A stretch of 64,000 nt of DNA, from positions 1-64,000 of the forward strand of contig JAGAFR010000032.1 of NCBI GenBank assembly GCA_017612555.1, given 5' to 3'. The stretch is from Lachnospiraceae bacterium (GTDB lineage Bacteria; Bacillota; Clostridia; Lachnospirales; Lachnospiraceae). The notes under the pieces were generated by a model. The model was not told the origin of the DNA. It worked only from the letters and a program-made list of their open reading frames with translations, and did no database searches. Below are positions 45,614 through 53,884 of this stretch, in pieces. Position numbers and translations under genes: made by a program. Each line of letters opens with the position of its first letter. Position 1 is the stretch's first letter.

Positions 45614-46711
45614 CTATTTCAGAGTATCACGTATGACGGTCAGTAATCTGTCATTGTCTTTCGGACTCATGAAACAGATCCTGAAATACTTGTTATCAAG
45701 AAACGGGAATGATGAACAGTTTCGGATCATCAGGTTATTTCGTATAGCGTTATCAAAGAGGATGTCGGCATCGACATTCTCTTTTGTTATCCGGCACAGC
45801 ACGAAGTTGGCAACGGGATCGTAAACCTTGATGCCGGGGATGCTTCTGAGTTCGGAACAGACCCGTTCTCTTTCGGAAGAGATCAGTTCTTTCGTGGCTT
45901 TGATATAATCCGTATCACGAAACATGAGCTGCCCGGATACTTCGGCGAGCGAACTGACTGTCCACGGATCCTTTATCGCTTCTATGTCTTTCATAAGATC
46001 GGTATCACCGCAGATCGCATATCCGAGTCGAAGGCCGGGAGCGGCAAAGAACTTGGAAACTCCGCGAAGAAGGCACAGGTTGTTATATGCCGATGTGAGA
46101 GGTATGCAGCTTATGCCGTCATAGTCTTCCGCAAATTCAACATATGTCTCGTCGACAAGCACAAAGATATCCAGAGTCTTGCATGCATCGAGTATATGAC
46201 GCATCTTGTCACGCTTTATCGCGGATGATGTGGGATTGTTAGGATTGCAGATGATCAGCATATCTATGGATTCGTCAAGTGACCGGATAAGAGAGTCAGG
46301 CTCAAGTGCAAACCCGTTTTCTTCCTTTAACGGAAAGTATAAGCTGACCCCGCCGGAAAGTGACAGTTCACGCTCGTATTCGGAATAAGTGGGGCCGATG
46401 ATCATCGCCTTTTTCGGTGCAGTCATCTTGATGAACAAAGTGATCAGTTCCGTTGATCCGTTTCCCACAAGGATGCTTTCCGCAGATGCGTCACAGTACC
46501 CCGCAATGACCTTCCGAAGATCGGTGTATTCCCTGTCGGGGTATGTTGATATGACATCGAGTTTCGAGGTAAGATCTCTTTTTAAAAGAGGCGATACTCC
46601 GAGAGGATTTACGTTTGCCGAAAAGCTTACTATATCCTCTTTTTTTATGCCGTATATTTTCTCGATTTTTTCAAGATCACTGCCGTGAAAGCTGTCCTTG
46701 TGCTTCAGCAT
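45614..46711 (-). CDS. Class I/II PLP aminotransferase, HisC/CobD-like
   Basis: This 365-residue fold-type I aminotransferase has FSANVNPLG at the start, NPNNPTS for PLP contacts, DETYVEF and the Schiff-base lysine in GVSKFFAAPGLRLGY. The start resembles threonine-phosphate decarboxylase (CobD) more than histidinol-phosphate aminotransferase, but no cobalamin or histidine gene is near. Its facing position to the ior/paaK/ACT genes makes aromatic transamination another possibility. The specific substrate is unresolved. Confidence 0.8.
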   Translation of the reverse strand: MLKHKDSFHGSDLEKIEKIYGIKKEDIVSFSANVNPLGVSPLLKRDLTSKLDVISTYPDREYTDLRKVIAGYCDASAESILVGNGSTELITLFIKMTAPKKAMIIGPTYSEYERELSLSGGVSLYFPLKEENGFALEPDSLIRSLDESIDMLIICNPNNPTSSAIKRDKMRHILDACKTLDIFVLVDETYVEFAEDYDGISCIPLTSAYNNLCLLRGVSKFFAAPGLRLGYAICGDTDLMKDIEAIKDPWTVSSLAEVSGQLMFRDTDYIKATKELISSERERVCSELRSIPGIKVYDPVANFVLCRITKENVDADILFDNAIRNNLMIRNCSSFPFLDNKYFRICFMSPKDNDRLLTVIRDTLK

Positions 46712-46717
46712 ATTTTA

Positions 46718-46746
46718 TTGAACCTCATCCTCTTTTTTGATATACT
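46718..46746 (+). promoter_or_regulatory. Promoter of the DUF5717-DUF5716 operon
   Basis: TTGAAC 46718-46723 and TATACT 46741-46746 are separated by exactly 17 bases. A hairpin of GCCCAA 46765-46770 with TTGGGC 46781-46786 sits in the leader. Confidence 0.7.
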
Positions 46747-46838
46747 ATTTAGGTATGCTAATGTGCCCAAAGTATATCACTTGGGCGACATCGCGTCAAA
46801 AAATTCCGTACTAAAATCAACGAAAGGTGGTGAATATT

Positions 46839-49800
46839 GTGCGAGAAGTGATCGACAGATGCGCTGACGGCTTCTTTGATTACGATTGCGGAAAACTCTT
46901 GTTTTCCACAGCCAGGATCGAAGCTGAAATGCCGCAGGGGCAGCTGTTTGAAGGTGACTTCGTGCTCTCTTCCGAAGACGGAAGGGATTTTTCCGCCACA
47001 ATATACACCTCCTCAATGCGTCTTGTCTGCAGGAACGATCATGTAAGATCAGAGTCTGTTTCGACTATCCATTATGTTTTTGACTCGACCGGTCTGGAGC
47101 CGGGAGATGTTGTCAAAGGCGATATACAGGTGGTGTCAAATGCGGGAGAGTATTATCTTCCCTTTGTATTCTCGGTTTCATACGGAATAGTGGAAAGCTC
47201 CATGGGTAATATCCGCAACCTGTTCCATTTTACCAATCAGGCACAGGTCAATTGGAATGAAGCCGTAGAACTGTTCTATTCAAAAGGTTTTGAGCGTGTG
47301 TTCGGAGGAAATGACCGGATACATTACGATAAGTTCAGAGGGCTTTCCAACAATCACGGTGATCCGCAGGCGGTGGACGATTTTCTCGTGGCGATAAACA
47401 AGAAACGCCCGATCATATATTCTGTCGACAGGACGTCTTATGAATATAACGATGTGTCCGACAATGTTGATTGCGAAATGCTCCTTCACAGATCCACGTG
47501 GGGCAATATTGATGTGTCGGTAACGAGCGATGTGGATTTTATCAGGATCGAAAAGGACAGAATAGGAGCAGGGGATTTTATCGGTAACGATCACCTGCTG
47601 AAGTTCGAGATAATCGGCGACAGGCTCCATGAGGGAAGGAACTTCGGTAATATCCTGATAAGGTCTGCCCACAGCGAAGTGAGCGTTCGGATAATCGCAA
47701 GACACAGGGCCAGGGTCAACGCCCGCAGGGTAGAGAGGCGTGAAAAGAAAAACCTTACGCTTCGCCTGATGCGTCAGTATGTTGATTTCCGTATGAAGAA
47801 GACAAATGTCGGTGTGTGGGTAAGAGAGTCGATGAAGATCGTTGAACGCATGAACGCGCTTGATGATAAGAATCCGGTATCCCGACTGTATCAGGCACAG
47901 CTCCTTGTGGTCCAGCGGCGTGAGAATGAAGCTAAGTGGGTGCTCGAACACGTTGAGAAGGAGATGAACATAAACGACTACTCGGCAAAGCATCGGGCTT
48001 ATTTTATGTATCTTCAGACTCTCATAATCCGTGAGGAAGCGTTCATTAATGATACAGCCGTGAAAGTCAACGATCTGTTTGATGCCAATCCCGGATGTTT
48101 TGAGATATTGTGGACGCTGCTGTATCTCGATGAAGGTCTTGCCGATAATGCCACGCGTAAGATATCGCTTATCGAGAAGATGTATGAGAACGGATGTACA
48201 TCTCCGATCATGTATATTGAAGCATACAACTTCTTTGTGGCAAATACCGAGAAACTATGCAAGCTTGGTAGCTTTGAACTTCAGGTTCTGATGTTTGCCG
48301 CCAAGCTTGATGTTATGGATAACGAAGTGATGAAGCAGCTTTTGTATCTTGCGGGCAAGCAGCGTGAGTACGATCCACTTTTGTATAAGCTTTTATGTAA
48401 GTGTTATGATATCACTTCCGACGATGAGATAGTTGAGGTTGTTGCGACCCTCCTGATCAAGGGCAGCATTTCAGGTGCCGCTTATTTTAAGTGGTTTGAC
48501 AAGGCAGTCAAAAAACAGCTTCGCATAACAAAACTATATGAGTATTTCATGTATTCCGTACCGGCAGATTATGATGCTCTGATCCCCAAGTCGGTGCTCA
48601 TGTATTTCGGTTTCAGAAATGACATGAACTACCACAGGATCGCGCTGCTCTATGCAAACCTTATAACGCATAAGAGAGAGTATGCCGACACTTATGATAC
48701 ATACCGTGAACATATGCAGGTGTTTGCTGTGGAACAGATAGAGCAGGAGCATATTGACGGGAACCTTGCCAAGATATACGAAGACGTTCTCTTTATGGAA
48801 ATGATCAAGCCCGATATGGCGAGACATCTGGCAAAGATATTGTTTGCTTACGAGGTAAAGATAGACGATCCGGAAGCGAAGAATGTCGTGCTTGTCCAGT
48901 CGCAGTTTGAAGGTGCGCTGACCTTTAAGATCGAGAACGGATATGCATATCCGACCATTTACTCGGGTGATTTTATGCTGTTTACCGAAGACTCATCGGG
49001 CAGGCGCAAGGTCATCGACAACGGCAATGTAAGAAAGCTCATGAATGAAGCCGTGTTCATTCAGGCCATCAGATACTATGTGATAGATAATGTCTATTTT
49101 GATATGTATCTGTGTGAAGGAAAGAAGCATTACGTCACGGTAGATGATTCGAACGTGGAGTACTGCAGGCAGCTTGCGGAATCCGAGCTTGTTTCCGAAT
49201 ACTATAAGCGTGATATCAGAATGGCGCTTATCCACTATTATTATGATAACGATCAGGTCACAACGCTTGATGAATTCCTGCTCAATATGGATATCAAGGT
49301 GCTTTACGCAAAAGACCGCGCAAATGTTGTCAGGTTCATGACGAGGCGCGGTATGTATGAAAAAGCATACCAGATAATGAGCATATACGGCAGTGAAGAG
49401 ATAGCCGCGAAGGACTGCGTGGGAGTATGCAGTCATATGATCCAGGAAAGCGACAAGACTCCGGACAGTCTTCTTATCAAGCTTTGCTATTATGCTTTTG
49501 AAAACGGAAAATACGATGAAGTTCTCTTAAGATACCTTGTTGAGAATTACAACGGACTGACCAAACAGCTGCGCAACATCTGGAAGGCAGCCAGGAACTT
49601 TGAGATAGATACTTTCCCGCTCATGGAAAGACTGATCGTTCAGATGCTGTACACTCACACTACAGTCGGAGAAAAGGAAGAGATATTTGAGGAGTACAGC
49701 CGCAGCGCATCAGGAACGAAAGTCCAGCTTGCTTACCTGTCGTATTGTTCATTCGAATACTTTGCCAAAGAGAGACTGACTGATGAGAGAGTGTTTGCCC

Positions 49801-50399
49801 ATATAACCGATCTGTACAGACTCGGTGAGCATATAAATGATGCGTGCAAGCTTGCGCTCCTTAAGTACTATTCGGAAGAAAGATCCAAACGTACGGAGAA
49901 AGTCAAGAGCATGCTGGCGGAATTCCTTGTTGATTTCATGCACAGGAACACATATTTTAAATTCTTTGAGAAGTATGTGGATCTGGTCCCTGAGATAGGA
50001 GACTATCTTGATAAGACGATAATCGAGTACAGGACGGATCCGAAATACAGAGTGATGCTCCACTACATCCTTGAGAACGGCCGCGAGGATGATGATAATT
50101 ATCATACTGAAGAAATGAGAAATATGTTCGGGGGAGTGTTTACGAGAGAGTTCATCCTGTTCTTCGGAGAAAACTTACAGTACTACATTACGGAAGAACA
50201 GAACGGTAAGGAAGTCCTCACCGCAAGCGATTCATTATCGGTAAGCGATACGAGTGCGGCCCGTGTGGAGTCAAGATATACGATGCTCAATGACATGGTA
50301 GTATCAAGGACGGTGCAGGACGACAACACACTTCTTGACATTATGAGAGAATACGTTGAAGCTGATGCTTTTGCGCATAAAGTTTTCAAATTAAGGTAA
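46839..50399 (+). CDS. DUF5717-like 1186-residue helical-repeat scaffold
   Basis: From memory this matches the DUF5717 family of Lachnospiraceae. Residues 1 to about 300 look beta-rich, like two or three Ig-type folds (FVLSSEDGRDFSATIYT, GNILIRSAHSEVSVRI). The rest is mostly helical with TPR-like repeats (SRLYQAQLLVVQRRENEAKWVL) and one beta insertion near 690-750 (EGALTFKIENGYAYPTIYSG). There is no signal peptide or membrane helix, so it is probably cytoplasmic. GTG at 46839 is favoured because AAAGGTGGTGA lies 5 bases upstream. The DUF5716-like gene follows 4 bases after the stop. No activity is known. Confidence 0.75.
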   Translation: MREVIDRCADGFFDYDCGKLLFSTARIEAEMPQGQLFEGDFVLSSEDGRDFSATIYTSSMRLVCRNDHVRSESVSTIHYVFDSTGLEPGDVVKGDIQVVSNAGEYYLPFVFSVSYGIVESSMGNIRNLFHFTNQAQVNWNEAVELFYSKGFERVFGGNDRIHYDKFRGLSNNHGDPQAVDDFLVAINKKRPIIYSVDRTSYEYNDVSDNVDCEMLLHRSTWGNIDVSVTSDVDFIRIEKDRIGAGDFIGNDHLLKFEIIGDRLHEGRNFGNILIRSAHSEVSVRIIARHRARVNARRVERREKKNLTLRLMRQYVDFRMKKTNVGVWVRESMKIVERMNALDDKNPVSRLYQAQLLVVQRRENEAKWVLEHVEKEMNINDYSAKHRAYFMYLQTLIIREEAFINDTAVKVNDLFDANPGCFEILWTLLYLDEGLADNATRKISLIEKMYENGCTSPIMYIEAYNFFVANTEKLCKLGSFELQVLMFAAKLDVMDNEVMKQLLYLAGKQREYDPLLYKLLCKCYDITSDDEIVEVVATLLIKGSISGAAYFKWFDKAVKKQLRITKLYEYFMYSVPADYDALIPKSVLMYFGFRNDMNYHRIALLYANLITHKREYADTYDTYREHMQVFAVEQIEQEHIDGNLAKIYEDVLFMEMIKPDMARHLAKILFAYEVKIDDPEAKNVVLVQSQFEGALTFKIENGYAYPTIYSGDFMLFTEDSSGRRKVIDNGNVRKLMNEAVFIQAIRYYVIDNVYFDMYLCEGKKHYVTVDDSNVEYCRQLAESELVSEYYKRDIRMALIHYYYDNDQVTTLDEFLLNMDIKVLYAKDRANVVRFMTRRGMYEKAYQIMSIYGSEEIAAKDCVGVCSHMIQESDKTPDSLLIKLCYYAFENGKYDEVLLRYLVENYNGLTKQLRNIWKAARNFEIDTFPLMERLIVQMLYTHTTVGEKEEIFEEYSRSASGTKVQLAYLSYCSFEYFAKERLTDERVFAHITDLYRLGEHINDACKLALLKYYSEERSKRTEKVKSMLAEFLVDFMHRNTYFKFFEKYVDLVPEIGDYLDKTIIEYRTDPKYRVMLHYILENGREDDDNYHTEEMRNMFGGVFTREFILFFGENLQYYITEEQNGKEVLTASDSLSVSDTSAARVESRYTMLNDMVVSRTVQDDNTLLDIMREYVEADAFAHKVFKLR

Positions 50400-50403
50400 T
50401 AAA

Positions 50404-51681
50404 ATGGCTCGGTACATAATCGGCTACGATCTGAATGATACGATGTCTCAGATCAGCTATTTTGAACTGAATAACTCCGTTCCGGAGACTGTGGCAAATG
50501 ACGAGGAAGAAGAACGCCTCGGAATACCGACTGTTTTGTCAAAACGTAAAGGAGTTGCACAGTGGGAGTTCGGTAACGCTGCGATCAAAGCGGCGGAGAA
50601 CGGCAGTGCCACACTTGTCGATCAGTTTCTCAGTTTTGCCGCAGCAGGAGCAAAGATCGAGATCGAAGGAGAGGCATATGATCCGACGGACCTTCTTGTC
50701 CTGTTTGTTCGACGCTCGCTTAACATGCTCTCGATGATCATGTCTCCTTCCGAAGTCGAGTATATGATCATAACCGTGGCATCGCTTGAAGGAAAATATG
50801 TCGATATCATTGAGCGGGTAGCGGAATCAATGCCTGTATCGCGCGATAAAATAATCATTCAGACTTATGAGGAGAGCATATACTATTATCTGATCCATCA
50901 GCCTGAAGATCTGTGGGAGAGAGATGTTGTCGTGCTTGATTATTCGGGACCTCATCTTAAGGCTTATCAGTTATGGATGAACAGGTCAACCGAACCGGTC
51001 GTGGCGTTTGTGGATCAGACCGGTTTTGAAGAGATCAAAATGCCCAAGTACATGATGAAGGAAGAGGAATCGGTAGAGAAGGCCGACAGGATCGATGAGC
51101 TTGTTCTGCAGATCTCGCATGAGTATTTTTCCAACAAGATCGTCGGTACCGTATTCCTGCTCGGAGAGGGATTTGAGGGCGGATGGTGTAACAAGACTCT
51201 CAAGTTCATGTGCATGGGAAGGCGTGTTTTCCAGGGACGTAATATGTATTCAAAGGGTGCATGCTATTGCGGGAAAGACAAGGCTGCCCCGTGTGAGCTG
51301 AACAGGAACTATGTCTTCCTCGGACGCGATAAGCTCAAATTCAATCTCGGGCTTCATATGTATGTCGCCGGAGAAGAAGAGTATCTTGCCGTCGCGGATG
51401 CAGGTGAGAACTGGTATGATTCGGGCGTGACATATGATTTTGTCCTCGGAGATTCAAGATGTGTTCCGCTCATTCTGACTCCTCTTGACGGAAAGGGAAC
51501 GGAGACGATCGAAGTGGATCTTTCAGGCCTGCCCGACAGACCTCCGAAGGCGTCAAGACTTAGATTAACCGTAGAGTTTGAATCCGAGACGAGGATGAAG
51601 ATAGAAGTGGAGGATCTGGGATTCGGAGAGTTCTTCCCGTCAACGGGCAGAAAATGGCAGAAGATAATAGAATTTGAGTAA
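50404..51681 (+). CDS. DUF5716-like protein with actin/Hsp70-type fold
   Basis: This 425-residue protein shows three loops like those of the actin/Hsp70/sugar kinase ATPases: phosphate-1 IIGYDLNDTMSQISY (4-18), phosphate-2 VVVLDYSGPHLKAYQL (about 175-190) and an adenosine-like VFLLGEGFEGGW (about 250-262). A beta-rich tail follows (about 310-425). The fold assignment is by eye. From memory it matches DUF5716, which recurs beside DUF5717. It probably binds ATP and works with the large scaffold, though nothing here shows polymerisation. Spacing of 4 and 11 bases to its neighbours indicates one operon. Confidence 0.72.
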   Translation: MARYIIGYDLNDTMSQISYFELNNSVPETVANDEEEERLGIPTVLSKRKGVAQWEFGNAAIKAAENGSATLVDQFLSFAAAGAKIEIEGEAYDPTDLLVLFVRRSLNMLSMIMSPSEVEYMIITVASLEGKYVDIIERVAESMPVSRDKIIIQTYEESIYYYLIHQPEDLWERDVVVLDYSGPHLKAYQLWMNRSTEPVVAFVDQTGFEEIKMPKYMMKEEESVEKADRIDELVLQISHEYFSNKIVGTVFLLGEGFEGGWCNKTLKFMCMGRRVFQGRNMYSKGACYCGKDKAAPCELNRNYVFLGRDKLKFNLGLHMYVAGEEEYLAVADAGENWYDSGVTYDFVLGDSRCVPLILTPLDGKGTETIEVDLSGLPDRPPKASRLRLTVEFESETRMKIEVEDLGFGEFFPSTGRKWQKIIEFE

Positions 51682-51692
51682 CAGGAGATACT

Positions 51693-52529
51693 GTGGCTAC
51701 TGAAATGTACATGTGCATAGGCACATTATCCGCAACTCCATATTTTCTTTCGGGACTTGGTGTAAACATATACTCAATGGATGAGCTGTGTTATTACCTG
51801 TGTACCAATGCGTATATTCTTGACAACGATCTGATCGATGTCAGGTTGTGTGACTATATGCGTGATAACCTTGACATGGCGCCGCTTGCCAACAAGCTCA
51901 GGATGATGATCAAGGCCGGCAAGACTCTCGGGGAGATGGTCACGACCATTCTCATAGATACGAACTACTGTAACGAGGAAGAGATCACAAAGATCAAACA
52001 GATACTGGTTGATAATGCATCCCTTTCATTCGCTGCCAAGAGAAAAGTCCGGGGAGATAATCTTCTTGTTGCCAATAAGTATCCGAGGGCTATCGAGGAA
52101 TATCAGTATGTTCTGTCGGTTCTTGATAAGGAGGAGGAGCCCGAACTGTACAGTTCGATCCTTCATAACGTGGGATGCGCTTATGCACTTATGTTCCTTC
52201 TTGACAAGGCGGGCGATTATTTCAAGCAGGCATATGACCTGGACGGATCAAGAGAGAGTCTTATAATGTATCTTGTATGTCTGCGTATGACTGCCAAGAA
52301 GGGTGAGTATGACCGGATGGTCGTTAAGAACGGATACGATGAAAGGATAGCACTTGAAGCGGTAAGGACCATGGCATCCGCAAGAGAGGCTCAGATAGAT
52401 ACCCCGTACGGAGATACGATGCGTGATGTGATCGATCTTCACGATACCGGCAAAGTATCGGAGTACTACAGAATGCTCGACAATGTACTTGAAGACTGGA
52501 AGACAGATTATAGGCGGATGATGGAATGA
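51693..52529 (+). CDS. Helical-repeat protein of the DUF5716 module
   Basis: This 278-residue protein is largely helical. Residues about 115-200 contain TPR-like helices (NKYPRAIEEYQYVLSVLDKE, HNVGCAYALMFLLDKAGDYF). The N-terminal 100 residues start MATEMYMCIGTLSATPYF and are not recognisable. It has no signal peptide. A GTG start at 51693 follows AGGAG. Its position suggests an adaptor that links the ATPase-like protein to the membrane protein downstream. Function unknown. Confidence 0.72.
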   Translation: MATEMYMCIGTLSATPYFLSGLGVNIYSMDELCYYLCTNAYILDNDLIDVRLCDYMRDNLDMAPLANKLRMMIKAGKTLGEMVTTILIDTNYCNEEEITKIKQILVDNASLSFAAKRKVRGDNLLVANKYPRAIEEYQYVLSVLDKEEEPELYSSILHNVGCAYALMFLLDKAGDYFKQAYDLDGSRESLIMYLVCLRMTAKKGEYDRMVVKNGYDERIALEAVRTMASAREAQIDTPYGDTMRDVIDLHDTGKVSEYYRMLDNVLEDWKTDYRRMME

Positions 52530-52653
52530 CACGAGGTGTCTGCGAAGCAGACGGAGGCCTTGTGTCACGGCGACATCGACGAAGTCGATGTTGGTAAGAA
52601 GCCCAGTGTCGTGGCTCACCCGTAGTAGGCGACATCGACGAAGTCGATGTTGG
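52528..52653. repeat. Cluster of GAA-loop palindromes and a 26-bp direct repeat
   Basis: Three small hairpins share a GAA loop: GTCTGC-GAA-GCAGAC (52538-52552), and CATCGAC-GAA-GTCGATG twice (52574-52590 and 52633-52649). The two latter are embedded in identical 26-bp units at 52569-52594 and 52628-52653. A further GACAC-GAG-GTGTC hairpin (52528-52540) overlaps the first. The layout resembles REP-type palindromic repeats inserted between operon genes. Only two identical copies are seen, so it is not CRISPR. Confidence 0.75.
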
Positions 52654-52675
52654 ATCTTTATTGTAAGGAATATTT

Positions 52676-53884
52676 ATGAAAATACTAAATTGGCTTAAAG
52701 ACATACTTGGATTCGGCGAAGACGATTTTGACGATATAGAGATCAATTTTGCCTCGGAATCGACAGAATCCCTTATGGAGTCGCTTGCAAAAGCATCCAG
52801 GAGACGCCGGACCCTTAATATGAATGACAAGGCGCAGCGTGAACAGTACGTAAGAGAGTACTGTGACATGATGGCTGTTGCTTCGAAGGACGTTGATGCT
52901 CAAAAGGTTGAGTATCAGCAGGTTACTCAGCGTCTTGCAGACCTTGAGGAGATCGAAAAGCTTCCGTTGGCCGACAAGAGTCAGGTCAGGATCAGAGCGA
53001 ACAGAGTCATCAAGATAGAACAGGAAGACAGTAACTATACCCGTCCCACCAAGAAGATCACGGAATCTCAGTACAGAGAGATGGAGCGACTGGCAAAAGA
53101 TATTCCGTCGATCCTTGCCAAGATGAAGGAAGATGAAGACTATCAGATGGCGGTCCGCCGCGACCTCAATCTGCTTGAAGGAGAAAAGGGAGCTGTTGCA
53201 TATCAGAGAAAAGAGGAAAGATCAAAAGCGCATACGGCGAAGAACATAGCTTTTGTTGCCATATTCGGAGCTGTCATGGCAGCAGCCCTCATGTTTGTGC
53301 TCAATCAGGCCATGCATGTTGATGTTGAAATGGGATGGATAATTCTTGCCGGTGCTTTTGCCGTCTTACTCACATCTTCGTTTGTGATGTATCAGAATGC
53401 CCAGACGGAGATCGCAAGAGCCAACAGGAGACTTAATAAGGCGATCAGCGTTCAGAACACCGTTAAGATCAAATACGTTAACATCACTAATGTACTTGAT
53501 TACAATTATGCAAAATACGGTGTGATGAATTCGCATGAGCTGGCGTACATATGGGACAAATATGCCGAGGAGAAGAAGGCAAGGGAACACGACTCTGATA
53601 TCAGTCAGCGTATGGATGAAGCACGAAGCGAGCTGTACAGGCTCCTTAAGCACTATCACATAAACGATCCTTCGGTATGGATATATCAGCCCGGAGTGCT
53701 TGTTTACGAGGAAGAAGCCAAGGACATCAGAAAGCAGCTTATCATACAGCGCCAGCGCCTTAAAAAGGGAATAGATTTTGAGATCTACAATCTTGAGACG
53801 GCCAAGAAGGAACTCGAAGCACTTGTAAGAGAATACCCGAAGTACGCAGAGGAGATAATAAATATAGTTGGGGAGTATGAGTGA
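52676..53884 (+). CDS. Two-TM coiled-coil membrane protein of the DUF5716 module
   Basis: This 402-residue protein has an acidic N terminus (FGEDDFDDIEINF) and a cytoplasmic coiled-coil region (about 55-180). Two membrane helices follow (about 187-210 and 222-242), and a long C-terminal helical region rich in charged residues (about 245-400) completes it. Both ends should be in the cytoplasm, where they could meet the ATPase-like and helical-repeat proteins. TAAGGAATATTT precedes the ATG. I do not recognise the family. Its stop overlaps the next start. Confidence 0.72.
   Translation: MKILNWLKDILGFGEDDFDDIEINFASESTESLMESLAKASRRRRTLNMNDKAQREQYVREYCDMMAVASKDVDAQKVEYQQVTQRLADLEEIEKLPLADKSQVRIRANRVIKIEQEDSNYTRPTKKITESQYREMERLAKDIPSILAKMKEDEDYQMAVRRDLNLLEGEKGAVAYQRKEERSKAHTAKNIAFVAIFGAVMAAALMFVLNQAMHVDVEMGWIILAGAFAVLLTSSFVMYQNAQTEIARANRRLNKAISVQNTVKIKYVNITNVLDYNYAKYGVMNSHELAYIWDKYAEEKKAREHDSDISQRMDEARSELYRLLKHYHINDPSVWIYQPGVLVYEEEAKDIRKQLIIQRQRLKKGIDFEIYNLETAKKELEALVREYPKYAEEIINIVGEYE

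Noticed and set aside
52569..52653. CRISPR array
   Set aside because: Only two 26-bp copies exist, each is itself a hairpin, and no cas genes are present.
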